Positions 34,981 to 45,000 of a stretch of 64,000 bases of DNA are shown one piece after another. The notes under the pieces were generated by a model. That model was not told where the DNA came from and searched no databases. It was given only the letters and a program-made list of their open reading frames with translations. The stretch covers positions 1 to 64,000 of the forward strand of contig CAJYHS010000049.1 of the NCBI GenBank assembly GCA_913774715.1, read 5' to 3'. The DNA is from an uncultured Siphonobacter sp. (GTDB lineage: Bacteria; Bacteroidota; Bacteroidia; Cytophagales; Spirosomataceae). Position numbers and translations under genes: made by a program. How positions within the stretch are numbered: position 1 is the first letter of the stretch; the number at the start of each line of letters is the position of its first letter.

Positions 34981-37095
34981 ATGAAAAAGTTAGTAGTATT
35001 ATCTCTTTGGGTATGGACGGCCATTGCGGCACAGGCCCAGGTGGTCAAACCCTACGCTCTGAAGTTTTCCCTTTCCAAAAACGAAGTTAAGGTCGGCGAA
35101 ACGGTAGACGTGGTGGTTGAAGTAGACGTGAACAATGGCTGGCACATTTTCTCTCCCGACCAGGATCCTGACGTAGGTCCGCTGCCGACGGTCATTAAGA
35201 TCAAGAAAAGCGATGCGTATGAAACCGTGGGTAAATTTCGCACGACGAGTAAGCCCATTGAAAAAATGGACGAAATCTTCGATGGTAAAGTCCGCTTCTT
35301 TGAAGGAAAACCATCGTTCCGTCAGACCGTTAAAATCCTGAAAGAAGGAGCTAAAATTGAAGGAAGCATTGGCGGGCAAGTTTGTCAGGATGACGGGTTA
35401 TGCATTCCTATCAACGATGGCGATTTTAATCTTTCCAAACTGAAAGTAATTGCCGCATCAGCTCCCGAAGCTCCTAAAACCGAAGAAGTAAAAACACCAG
35501 AGGTTGCGGCAAGCCCATCGGCAGATACCACTTCAACTGCCACCTCAGCCGTTACCGTTACGGATACCAATGCAGTAGTAGCAGAAGCAACTTCATCGAC
35601 TGAAGCCGCAATCACTCCCGAAAACACTGATTCTCAGAATCAGAAAGGAGGCATTGGCTTTGGGGATGTAGTTCTGGCATTCCTGGCAGGTTTAGCCGCA
35701 GTAGCGATGCCCTGCGTATATCCGATGATTCCCATGACGGTAGCGATGTTTACCAAACGCGTGGATTCGCGGGCGGAGGGCATGACGAAAGCCCTGTTCT
35801 ACGGTATTTCAATCATCCTGATTTTTGCCTTTTTCGGAACGCTCATCTCAGCCGTTTTTGGTAGCGGCTTTGTCAATTTCATTAGTACGCACTGGATTCC
35901 CAACGTATTCATTTTCCTCATTTTCGTTCTATTTTCGCTGTCATTCCTTGGAGCGTTCGAGCTGAACTTACCCAGTGCCTTTGTTAATAAAGTGGATGCT
36001 CAAGCTGATAAAGGCGGCTGGGGTGGTATCTTTTTTATGGCTTTTGCTCAGGCTCTGGTTTCATTCTCGTGTACAGCTCCTATCGTCGGCACGGCGGCTA
36101 TTCTTGCCGCAAAAGGCAGCATCTGGGATTCGGCTTTACTGAACATTAGCTTCGGAACCGCCTTTGCTCTTCCTTTCGTTATTGCCGCTTTTATCCCCAG
36201 CTTTCTGAAAACGATGCCAAAATCAGGCGGCTGGCTGAATACATTGAAAGTTCAGTTAGGTTTTCTGGAATTAGCCATCGCGTTAAAATTCCTGAGTGTT
36301 CCTGATCAGACCTATCACTGGGGTTTACTGAACCGTGAAGTATATCTATCCCTCTGGATCGTGATTTTTGCTTTAATGGGTCTTAACCTTTTAGGTAAAG
36401 TATTAATGTCGCACGATAGCCCGGTAGATCGCGTTTCGATTCCACGGACTTTATTTTCCATTGTTATTTTCGCCTTTGTAGTTTACCTGATTCCCGGTTT
36501 GTTCGGTGCTCCGCTGAAACCACTCTCAGGTTTATTACCTCCCGAGACTTCGCAGGAATTCAACCTGTATCACAATGCCCCCACGGCTCAGCAGGGAACG
36601 GGTAGCACCTTACCCGCAGGTCGGAAATACGCCGATTTTCTAAAGTTACCCCACGGACTGGAGGGTTTCTTCGATTATAACGAAGGCATTGCCTATGCCA
36701 AACAGGTCGGCAAGCCCGTCTTTATTGACTTCACGGGTCACGGTTGCGTGAATTGCCGGAAGATGGAAGAAACCGTCTGGAGTCAGCCGGAAGTACTGAA
36801 ACGTTTACGCGAAGATTACATCATCATTTCGCTGTACGTGGATGATAAAACCGAGCTTCCTGAAAGTGAGCATTACGTTTCAAAAGTAGACGGCAAGCCT
36901 AAAACGGCCATTGGCGATCAGAATCTGGACTTTGAAATTTCGAAGTATAACTTCAACGCTCAGCCTTTATACGTGTTAATCGATCCGAATAATGATGCCA
37001 CGCCGCTGGTCAAAGCGGTCGCTTACGAACCGAATGTGGAGAAATTTATTAGTTATCTCGACGAAGGAAAAGCGAAGTTCAGTCAGCAGAAGTAA
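34981..37095 (+). CDS. dsbD: Thiol:disulfide interchange protein DsbD
   Basis: Carries electrons from cytoplasmic thioredoxin to periplasmic proteins. It has 704 residues from ATG 34981, chosen because its signal peptide (KLVVLSLWVWTAIAAQAQ) follows. The N-terminal alpha domain has GGQVCQDDGLCIPI, a Cys pair; an Ala/Thr/Glu-rich linker follows; the eight-helix membrane domain has two functional cysteines in AVAMPCVYPMIP and FSCTAPIVG; the C-terminal thioredoxin domain has GHGCVNCRKME. Conserved three-domain order is intact. It is followed by its own terminator. Confidence 0.95.
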   Translation: MKKLVVLSLWVWTAIAAQAQVVKPYALKFSLSKNEVKVGETVDVVVEVDVNNGWHIFSPDQDPDVGPLPTVIKIKKSDAYETVGKFRTTSKPIEKMDEIFDGKVRFFEGKPSFRQTVKILKEGAKIEGSIGGQVCQDDGLCIPINDGDFNLSKLKVIAASAPEAPKTEEVKTPEVAASPSADTTSTATSAVTVTDTNAVVAEATSSTEAAITPENTDSQNQKGGIGFGDVVLAFLAGLAAVAMPCVYPMIPMTVAMFTKRVDSRAEGMTKALFYGISIILIFAFFGTLISAVFGSGFVNFISTHWIPNVFIFLIFVLFSLSFLGAFELNLPSAFVNKVDAQADKGGWGGIFFMAFAQALVSFSCTAPIVGTAAILAAKGSIWDSALLNISFGTAFALPFVIAAFIPSFLKTMPKSGGWLNTLKVQLGFLELAIALKFLSVPDQTYHWGLLNREVYLSLWIVIFALMGLNLLGKVLMSHDSPVDRVSIPRTLFSIVIFAFVVYLIPGLFGAPLKPLSGLLPPETSQEFNLYHNAPTAQQGTGSTLPAGRKYADFLKLPHGLEGFFDYNEGIAYAKQVGKPVFIDFTGHGCVNCRKMEETVWSQPEVLKRLREDYIIISLYVDDKTELPESEHYVSKVDGKPKTAIGDQNLDFEISKYNFNAQPLYVLIDPNNDATPLVKAVAYEPNVEKFISYLDEGKAKFSQQK

Positions 37096-37099
37096 TACG

Positions 37100-37129
37100 A
37101 AAGCCATCCAGTCAAACGGATGGCTTTTT
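37100..37129 (+). terminator. Terminator after dsbD
   Basis: A perfect 10-bp stem AAAGCCATCC/GGATGGCTTT, eight-base loop, then T run. Confidence 0.85.
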
Positions 37130-37188
37130 CTTTCTGGGGTAATGAAGCCTTTCCAAAAATGACAGAAATAAGTGCTCAAACCCGAAGT

Positions 37189-37297
37189 CTGTCATTCAGA
37201 GCGGAGCGAAGAACCTTACTGACCTTCCGAGATATTTTCCAGTCCCAGAGGTAATCTCCAGCCCAAGTAAGGTCTTTCACTTCGTTCAAGATGACAG
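37189..37297. repeat. Dispersed intergenic repeat with imperfect inverted ends, copy B
   Basis: The left end CTGTCATTCAGAGCGGAGCG and the reverse complement of the right end, CTGTCATCTTGAACGAAG, are imperfect inverted repeats of about 30 bp. The ends match copy A at 5153-5267. The 37096-37446 gap holds this element, the dsbD terminator and an oligo-A-rich tract, and no gene. Confidence 0.75.
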
Positions 37298-37446
37298 TTT
37301 AAGCTAGTGCCCTAACGTAAATTTTAGCCATTCTTTATGTTTCATTAATGACCACTGATTTACCTTTGAACCTAATAAGCAGGTTTCGAGAACCATCAGG
37401 AGTGCATAACGCTCAACTCAAAACCTTAAACTCAAAACCCTGTAAG

Positions 37447-38019
37447 ATGCAATTAGTCGTCGCTACCAATAACCGTCATAAACTGGACGAAATTCAGGCC
37501 TTTTTAGGAGATCGTTTTCAATTAAAGACGCTGGCTGATATCGATTGTACGGAAGAACTTCCTGAAAACGGACGAACTCTGGAAGCCAATTCACTGGAAA
37601 AAACCAAGTATCTGGCCGACTACTATAATGTGGATTGCTTCGGGGACGATACTGGACTGGAAATTACGGCTCTGAACGGTGAACCCGGCGTGGACTCCGC
37701 TTTTTACTCGGGTTCACGGGATGCTCAAGCCAATATGCAGAAGGTATTAACTCAATTAGAAGGAGTAAGCGATCGCTCGGCTCGTTTCCGTACGGTTATT
37801 ACCCTCATTATTCAGGAGGAGATTTATCAGTTTGAAGGAATCGTGGAAGGTACCATTCTGGAAGCTCCTCGGGGTGCTCAGGGCTTTGGTTACGATCCCA
37901 TTTTCCAGCCCGAAGGTTTCGATCGCAGTTTTGGCGAAATGACCATGGAAGAAAAAAATGCTATTAACCACCGCACCCGGGCGGTAACGAAAATGGTAGA
38001 GTTTTTGAAAACGGCTTAA
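37447..38019 (+). CDS. rdgB: XTP/dITP diphosphatase (non-canonical purine NTP pyrophosphatase)
   Basis: Removes ITP, dITP and XTP from the nucleotide pool. It has 190 residues from ATG 37447 (MQLVVATNNRHKLDEIQ), where the conserved start lies; the frame runs 33 codons further upstream. Family motifs are ATNNRHK, SLEKTKYLA, CFGDDTGLEI and AQGFGYDPIF, then a C-terminal AINHRTRAVTKM. Single gene. Confidence 0.96.
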   Translation: MQLVVATNNRHKLDEIQAFLGDRFQLKTLADIDCTEELPENGRTLEANSLEKTKYLADYYNVDCFGDDTGLEITALNGEPGVDSAFYSGSRDAQANMQKVLTQLEGVSDRSARFRTVITLIIQEEIYQFEGIVEGTILEAPRGAQGFGYDPIFQPEGFDRSFGEMTMEEKNAINHRTRAVTKMVEFLKTA

Positions 38020-38081
38020 GGTATCGTTGCCAACATTATGTGAATTAGGCCATCCTTTCCCTTGGGTTATCCTATAAAAAA

Positions 38082-38104
38082 GCTGCCAGCAAAAAGCTGG
38101 CAGC
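38082..38104 (-). terminator. Terminator after the mlaD-like gene
   Basis: A perfect 9-bp stem GCTGCCAGC/GCTGGCAGC, loop AAAAA, then TTTTTT on the minus strand. Confidence 0.85.
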
Positions 38105-38159
38105 GATCTTTTAAAGACTGTTCTATTAACTACAATAACGATCAACTAATAACTAACCA

Positions 38160-39119
38160 CTATTTCTCTCCATTCCCCAACGTATCTCCAGCGGCTTTTT
38201 TACCTTTTTTTCCTCCACCAAATACCGAGAAATGAACGTAACGTTTGGGTTGCTGACGAAGGTCCACCAGAAGCTTATCCAAATCCCGGATCGATTGATT
38301 CATATTATTGTATAACTCATCGTCCTTCAGAAGTTTTCCAGCGGTTCCCTGCCCTTCTTTTATAGACTGTAGCATTGCCTGTAATTCGCCTACGGTCTGA
38401 TTAGCCTTCGCTACGGTTTGACCTAAACGAAGGGCATTGAGTGAATCGGTAAACGTATTAGCCTTCGCCATCAGCGGTTTGATGCTCTTTTCAGTTTCCA
38501 GCAACTGAGCCGACAACTGATTCAGGTTTCCTGTTATGCTGGTCAGGTTCTTACGGTTTTCATTCAGCGTAGCTCGTAAAGCCAGCCCCGTCTGATCGAC
38601 ATTGGCTAACAACTGATTCAGAACATCGCCCGTTTGCTTGAAGCGGGAAACCACTACGTTCAGATTACGAATCAGCGAATCCGCATCCGTCATGATCGGT
38701 AGAGCTTTATCCTGCAAGGCAGCGGTTAATCCGGCCTGCTTGTTACCCTTCAGGGTATCTCCGGCAGTAATGGCTGAACCTTTGCCGATTTGCAGTTGAA
38801 TCACTTTTCCTCCGATAAGTCCATTATCTCCCAACAGAGCTACGGTATTAGTAGTCAGAGGAATATCCTGATCCAGGGTAAGGGTGACGAGAATTTTGTT
38901 ATTCTGTTCCGTAAGAATGCGGGTTTCCTTAACTCGACCCACCGCTACGCCGTTAAGCATAATTTGATTAGACGAGGTTAGTCCATCTACGCTATCGTAG
39001 ATAACAAAATAATCCCGAGCACTAGAAAACAGATCGGATCCTTTTAGAAAGTTGAATCCGAAATACAGAATGACCCCTGAGACCAGGGTCATAATTCCAA
39101 CTTTTATTTCTTTTGACAT
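38160..39119 (-). CDS. MlaD-type MCE-domain protein
   Basis: A 319-residue protein with one N-terminal transmembrane helix (about 8-23, VGIMTLVSGVILYFGF), an MCE domain (about 35-110, YDSVDGLTSSNQIMLNGVAVG and QIGKGSAITAG), then a long alpha-helical coiled region to about 285 and a basic Gly/Lys tail. Such proteins form the periplasmic lipid-binding ring of Mla-type ABC transporters for phospholipid trafficking; here the ATPase and permease are not adjacent, so its partners lie elsewhere. A strong 11-bp inverted repeat sits upstream. Confidence 0.88.
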   Translation of the reverse strand: MSKEIKVGIMTLVSGVILYFGFNFLKGSDLFSSARDYFVIYDSVDGLTSSNQIMLNGVAVGRVKETRILTEQNNKILVTLTLDQDIPLTTNTVALLGDNGLIGGKVIQLQIGKGSAITAGDTLKGNKQAGLTAALQDKALPIMTDADSLIRNLNVVVSRFKQTGDVLNQLLANVDQTGLALRATLNENRKNLTSITGNLNQLSAQLLETEKSIKPLMAKANTFTDSLNALRLGQTVAKANQTVGELQAMLQSIKEGQGTAGKLLKDDELYNNMNQSIRDLDKLLVDLRQQPKRYVHFSVFGGGKKGKKAAGDTLGNGEK

Positions 39120-39143
39120 GGCTTTTCCAAATGTTCAGTGAAC

Positions 39144-39191
39144 AATAGTCAGTACTCAGGCAGAAGGTTTTTGTATGCAATACTGACTATT
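39144..39191. promoter_or_regulatory. 11-bp perfect inverted repeat upstream of the mlaD-like gene
   Basis: AATAGTCAGTA (39144-39154) and TACTGACTATT (39181-39191) are separated by 26 bp, 25-72 bp upstream of the 39119 start codon. It may be a protein-binding site or a leader hairpin; nothing identifies a regulator. Confidence 0.4.
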
Positions 39192-39272
39192 CAGACAGAA
39201 AACTCCCAAAAGTAGCCCATAACCGGGAAATTGCAGAATAGGATTCTAAAAACACTGAGCCAGACCTCAGGA

Positions 39273-39304
39273 TTTGGCAAGCTTAGGTTTCCGGTGTACC
39301 TTTG
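39273..39304 (+). promoter_or_regulatory. glyA promoter
   Basis: A textbook Bacteroidota promoter: TTTG (39273-39276), a 20-base spacer and TACCTTTG (39297-39304), leaving about 95 bp of 5' leader before glyA. Confidence 0.75.
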
Positions 39305-39404
39305 CCCTTCTTTGTTAGTTGAGCCTTTTCTGAAAAGTCAATAAACTGACAATCAGATTAATTTAGCGAACAAATCTACCATTTACATAACCTGCTTTAT
39401 AGCC

Positions 39405-40700
39405 ATGTCAACGGTTACCGCTTCCCGCATTGAACGCGACACCCAACTTTTCGATCTCATTGAGAAAGAAGCTCATCGCCAGGAATATGGCATCGAATTG
39501 ATCGCTTCTGAAAACTTCACGTCTAAGCAAGTGATGGAAGCTCAAGGCAGTGTATTAACTAATAAATACGCTGAAGGTCTTCCCGGTAAACGTTATTACG
39601 GCGGATGCGAAGTGGTTGACCAGGTGGAACAACTGGCTATTGACCGGGCGAAAGAATTATTCGGAGCGAGCTGGGCCAACGTGCAGCCTCACTCAGGTGC
39701 ACAAGCCAACGCAGCCGTTTTTCTTTCTTTCCTGAATCCTGGTGATAAAATCCTTGGCTTTAGTTTAGCTCACGGTGGTCACCTTTCTCATGGTTCTCCC
39801 GTAAACTTCTCAGGTAAATATTTTCAGCCTTCTTTTTACGGTGTTGAGCAGGAATCAGGTCTGATCGATTGGGATAAAGTAGAAGAAACTGCTTTACGCG
39901 AGCGTCCTCGTCTGCTGATCTGCGGTGCGTCGGCTTACTCTCGTGACTGGGATTACGTCCGTCTGCGTGCCATTGCCGATCAGGTCGGTGCTTTATTATT
40001 AGCGGACATTTCTCACCCTTCGGCTCTGATTGCTAAAGGTCTGTTGAATAACCCGATGGAACATTGCCACATCGTAACGACGACGACGCACAAAACGCTG
40101 CGTGGTCCCCGCGGTGGTCTGATTCTGGTGGGTAAGGATTTCGAAAATCCTTTCGGTATTACTACCCCTAAAGGTGATATCCGTACGATGAGCAGCCTGC
40201 TGGATTCTGCCGTATTCCCCGGTACGCAGGGTGGTCCATTGGAGCACGTGATTGCTGCTAAAGCGGTAGCTTTCGGTGAAGCTCTGACGGAAGAATTCGG
40301 CGAGTATGCCGTTCAGGTTAAGAAAAATGCTCAGGTAATGGCTCAGGCCTTTATCGATAAAGGATACCAGATCAGCTCCGGAGGAACGGATAACCACCTG
40401 ATGCTGATTGACCTTCGCCCCAAAGGATGGACGGGTAAATTAGCGGAAAACACGCTGATTAAAGCTGACATTACGGTGAATAAGAATATGGTTCCTTTCG
40501 ACGATAAGTCTCCCTTCGTTACTTCCGGTATGCGGGTAGGAACGGCTGCCATGACGACGCGTGGTCTGAAAGAAAACGATATGTTACAAATCGTAGAGTG
40601 GATTGACGACGTATTAACGCACAACGAAAACGAAAGCTACATCGCTGAAGTGAAGAAAAAGGTAAATGCCTGGACTGAAAACTTCCCACTGTACCGCTAA
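39405..40700 (+). CDS. glyA: Serine hydroxymethyltransferase
   Basis: PLP enzyme interconverting serine and glycine with transfer of a one-carbon unit to tetrahydrofolate. It has 431 residues. Characteristic blocks are [36 protein letters not shown], the Schiff-base lysine in [15 protein letters not shown], and the C-terminal [15 protein letters not shown]. It has its own promoter and a composite terminator. The start ATG follows directly after the leader. Confidence 0.98.
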   Translation: MSTVTASRIERDTQLFDLIEKEAHRQEYGIELIASENFTSKQVMEAQGSVLTNKYAEGLPGKRYYGGCEVVDQVEQLAIDRAKELFGASWANVQPHSGAQANAAVFLSFLNPGDKILGFSLAHGGHLSHGSPVNFSGKYFQPSFYGVEQESGLIDWDKVEETALRERPRLLICGASAYSRDWDYVRLRAIADQVGALLLADISHPSALIAKGLLNNPMEHCHIVTTTTHKTLRGPRGGLILVGKDFENPFGITTPKGDIRTMSSLLDSAVFPGTQGGPLEHVIAAKAVAFGEALTEEFGEYAVQVKKNAQVMAQAFIDKGYQISSGGTDNHLMLIDLRPKGWTGKLAENTLIKADITVNKNMVPFDDKSPFVTSGMRVGTAAMTTRGLKENDMLQIVEWIDDVLTHNENESYIAEVKKKVNAWTENFPLYR

Positions 40701-40720
40701 TTAAAATACCTTTAAGGTTG

Positions 40721-40790
40721 AAGATCGTTTGAAACAGTTTAAAAGCTTTGAAGTTATCCTTCAAATCAACTGATTCAAACGATCTTTTTT
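40721..40790 (+). terminator. Composite terminator after glyA
   Basis: The outer stem AAGATCGTTTGAA (40721-40733)/TTCAAACGATCTT (40774-40786) is perfect, encloses a second hairpin TTTGAAG/CTTCAAA (40747-40765), and is followed by TTTTTT. Confidence 0.8.
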
Positions 40791-40905
40791 ATTGAAAAGC
40801 AAAAAATCGATAGCCAAAGGTTGAAACGTTCGGCTCTGATCTATTACTTTACTCTTTTGAACACCAGTATAGCCGAAAATTTTATTCATATTTAACATTT
40901 ATACA

Positions 40906-41796
40906 ATGCCTCTGGATCAACATTGGGACGAAAATGAAGAAGAAACGGGCGGTGAAATGACCTTCATTGAACATTTGGAGGAACTTCGCTGGCACATTAT
41001 CCGGGCACTCGCGGCAATTATCGTCTTTACCGTTCTGGCTTTTGCTTTTCATAACGAAATCTGGAATGGCATTATCTTGGCTCCCAGCCGACCTGATTTC
41101 TGGACCTATCGCAAACTTTGTGATTTAGCCCAGATCGTTAATGCTCCTGATTTATGCGTTCAGAAAATTGACTTCATCCTGATTAACCGGGAAATGACGG
41201 GTCAATTTATGATGGCCATTACCTATTCCTTTTTCATTGGTTTATCACTGGCATTTCCCTATGCATTCTGGGAATTATGGCGATTCATTAGACCCGGCTT
41301 ACGGGACGTGGAAGTCAGTGCATCCCGAGGTTCGGTATTCTGGGTAACTTTACTGTTTTTCTGCGGAGTTACTTTTGGCTATTATGTAGTCAGTCCTCTG
41401 GCAATTAACTTCCTGGCTGATTTCAAGATTGATGAATCCATTCAGAATCAGGTAGATATATCCTCTTATGTGAGCTTACTGGTAATGATGGTTCTGGCTT
41501 GTGGTCTGACCTTCCAGCTACCCATGATCATCTTTGTTCTTTCGCAGGTGGGCATAATGACTCCCAAATTCATGCGGGAATATCGTAAACACGCCTTTAT
41601 CGTTATCCTGATTATTGCGGCGGTGATCACACCTTCACCCGACGTCTTCAGTCAGATGCTGGTAACGGCTCCTTTATTACTTCTTTATGAAATCAGTATT
41701 TTCGTTTCAGCGAGAGTAAATAATAAAAGGGAAAAGGCCCGACTCGCCAGCGAAATTGCGGAGGAAAACGAAGCAAGGTTCAAGGATAATAACTAA
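40906..41796 (+). CDS. tatC: Sec-independent protein translocase subunit TatC
   Basis: The core membrane subunit of twin-arginine export, which recognises the RR signal. It has 296 residues with six transmembrane helices; the N-terminal FIEHLEELRWHIIRAL and the conserved FPYAFWELWRFIRPGL are intact. The acidic N-terminal extension (DENEEETGGEMT) is usual in Bacteroidota. Two Tat-signalled proteins (5379-6848 and 6909-7841) in this window would be clients. The gene is monocistronic with a terminator. Confidence 0.96.
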   Translation: MPLDQHWDENEEETGGEMTFIEHLEELRWHIIRALAAIIVFTVLAFAFHNEIWNGIILAPSRPDFWTYRKLCDLAQIVNAPDLCVQKIDFILINREMTGQFMMAITYSFFIGLSLAFPYAFWELWRFIRPGLRDVEVSASRGSVFWVTLLFFCGVTFGYYVVSPLAINFLADFKIDESIQNQVDISSYVSLLVMMVLACGLTFQLPMIIFVLSQVGIMTPKFMREYRKHAFIVILIIAAVITPSPDVFSQMLVTAPLLLLYEISIFVSARVNNKREKARLASEIAEENEARFKDNN

Positions 41797-41800
41797 TAAG

Positions 41801-41829
41801 AAAGCCTCTGAGAAATCAGGGGCTTTTTT
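41801..41829 (+). terminator. Terminator after tatC
   Basis: The stem AAAGCCTCTGA/TCAGGGGCTTT (G-U pair), loop GAAA, then TTTTTT. Confidence 0.85.
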
Positions 41830-42018
41830 GTTTGTCAACCATTTTTCGCTTTACTGGGCTCTTTTGATTTATAAATCGGAACCCCCTTTCGAAGGGTTTG
41901 GAATTTCATTGATCACGGTTTACGAAAAGAATAATAATCAAGGCTTTACTTGTCGAATCCTGCAACGTCCCATCTACTTTCAACGTATCGTATTCTGAAT
42001 GATATATCCCCGCAGGAA

Positions 42019-45000
42019 ATGAAAAAATATGTACTGGTATTACTGGGATTGGTTGTCTTCTATCCTGCCCTGGCTCAGAAACCCCTTTCGCTTTATTCTC
42101 AAAAACAAACACAACTCCTCGAAAAGTCGTCCCGCCAACTAGCCGACCAGGAAAAATCTTCCTATGCCAAAGCCTTGGAACTGGTGAATAAACGCGGCTG
42201 GTTTGTCGAACGATTTTATGCCAATGGCCGCCTGATCAAACTTCAGGGACTCGATGCTCAGGGTGAACCCGTGTATGTAACTACTTTTTCAAACGCGACG
42301 GCCGCTGCCACCACCCGCACCAATGCTCTTCACAGCGGAAACAGTTTAGGACTAAGTCTTACCGGAGGCAGCTCGGTAATGAGCGGTCGTTTAGGAATAT
42401 GGGACGGCGGGGCCGTTCGCTCCGATCATGTGGAATATTCGGGCCGGGTAACGCAGGTAGATAATGTTACGAGTAATAACTCACACGCCACGCACGTAGC
42501 CGGAACCATGATTGCCAGTGGAGTGAATCCGCTGGTTAAAGGAATGTCTCCGGGAGCTTCACTTCGGGCCTGGGATTATACTAGTGACATTTCTGAAATG
42601 ACCAGTGCCGCTTCAGGCTTGTTAATATCCAATCACTCCTACGGGCAATTGGCAGGATGGCAACTCGACGAAGATGGTACCACCTGGCGTTGGTACGGCA
42701 CCGATGCGGTGAGTGAAACGGAAGATTACAAGTTTGGCTATTATAGCTCTAATGCTCAGTCGCTGGATCGCATTGCCGTTAACTCGCCTAATTACTTGAT
42801 TTGTTTTGCGGCGGGCAATGACCGTGATCCTGATAATACCAATAAACCTGCCGATGGAGCCTCCTATAACGTTGGTTCCGGTTCTACTACGAGTACGAAA
42901 GTTCGCAAGAGTAATGGCTCTTTCGATAATATTCCCACTTACGCCACGGCCAAGAATATTCTGACCGTCGGAGCCGTGTATGGTTTGCCCCAAGGCTATA
43001 ATCAGTCTTCAGATGTACAATTAGCGTCATTTAGCAGTTCTGGCCCTACGGATGACGGACGGATCAAGCCTGATATCGTCGGGGATGGCGTTAATGTGCT
43101 TTCTTCCACTTCAACAGCTCGCGATGCCTACGCTACCCTTTCGGGAACTTCGATGGCTACACCTAACGTTTCAGGAAGTTTATTTCTGCTACAGGAGCTT
43201 TATAGTCAACAGAATAACAATCAGTTCATGCGTTCTTCCACGCTGAAAGGATTAGTTATCCACACTGCAGATGATGCGGGTAATGCGGGGCCTGATTATA
43301 ATTACGGCTGGGGATTACTGAATATGGAAAAAGCGGCGAAGGTGATTCTCAATCAGGATAAAAGTTACTCCATTGCCGAACGGGAGTTAACTTCCGGACA
43401 AACCTATACACAACAGGTTATTGCCTCGGGTAAAGGGCCGTTAGTGGTAACCATTGCCTGGATTGATCCTGAATCAACCCCATTAACTATCAATGCGGCG
43501 GCGTTAAATAACCGTACGCCTCGGCTGGTTAACGACCTGGATATTCGGGTTTCGGACGGAACGACGACCAGCCTTCCTTACATTCTTGACCCTGAAAATC
43601 CCTCGTCTGTGGCTACCCGTGGGGATAACATTCGCGATAACGTCGAGCAAATTTTAATTGCCAACCCCGTTCCTGGTCGAACTTATACGGTCACGGTTTC
43701 TCATAAAAACAGCCTATCCTCCACCCAGGCTTATAGTTTAATTATGAGTGGCATTGGCGGAGCGGCGTATTGCTCGGCTCTGGCAACGAATACCAATGTT
43801 AGTAAAATCAGTAAGGTTGTCTTCGGTAGTATTAATAATACCTTACCCGACGGTTGTTCGACCAATCAGGTATATACCGATCCAATTGCTGAAGTAGCCG
43901 TAGGACAGACGATTAACTATGAAATTACGGTAGCAAATTGCAACGGAGCCAGTACCAGCAAAACCGTTAAAATCTTCGCTGACTGGAATCTGGATGGTGA
44001 TTTTGAAGATGCCAATGAAACACTAGGAACTTCGTCCGTTCTGCAAAGCGGCAGTGTTTTTAGCGGAACAGTTACCATTCCATCGGGCGTGACCATTGGC
44101 CAATTCATTCCCGTACGAATCATTACCAAGGAAGGCACGGAAGGCGTTACGGCTTGTGGTAACTATACCGCTGGACAAACCCAGCAGTATGCCCTGAAAA
44201 TCGTTACCCCTGCCAAAGATGTGGGAGTCACCGCGTTACTTTCGCCAGAAGCGAATTTCTGCCCCGGTGGAAGCACTATTGTTCAGGTAACGGTGAAGAA
44301 TTTCGGTACTCAGAATCAATCTGCTATTCCACTTACTGCTCAAATTAAAGACGGTAGTACAACGGTAGCTACTTTTTCTGGTCAAACCAGTATTGACGCT
44401 TTTCAAGAAAAAAATGTCTGGTTAACGGGTTCGTTCACGCCCGAAGCTACCAAGACGTATACCATTACGATTTCTACGGCATTGTCCGGGGATCAGCAAT
44501 CGACGAACGATGGATTAACGCAGACTCGAACGAGTGCGGCATTGATTAATCCCATCGCTACAGCTCAAACTTGCGGAACTGACGCAAAAGTAACATTGCG
44601 GAATTCCGCTTCAGGAACGGCTTTCTGGTATGACTCGCCCAGCGGGGGTAATCTGTTAGCCATTGGTAATGCGACTTCTATTGCTCAAAAACCAGCTTCC
44701 GGGACAGTCTATTCCAGCTTAAATGAATTTAGCGGGAACGTTGGACCAGCTACTAAATCCGTTTATTCAGGGGGTGGTTATAACCAGTTTACGCCCGCGA
44801 TCACGGTTCATGCAGACATTCCGGTTGTGCTGGAAAGTGCCCGTTTATATATCGGTAACAGTGGAAAAATTACATTCTCCGTTGTAAATGCTTCAGGAAG
44901 TACCGTCTCCAGTGTAACGCTGGACGTAACGGCTACGCGAAATCCGGCGGCAGCCGGTTCCAGTACGGATGATGCCAGTGATAACGGTGCCGTTTATCCA

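Noticed and set aside
37348-37446. N-terminal extension of rdgB
   Set aside because: The extension falls in low-complexity intergenic words and the conserved family start is at 37447.
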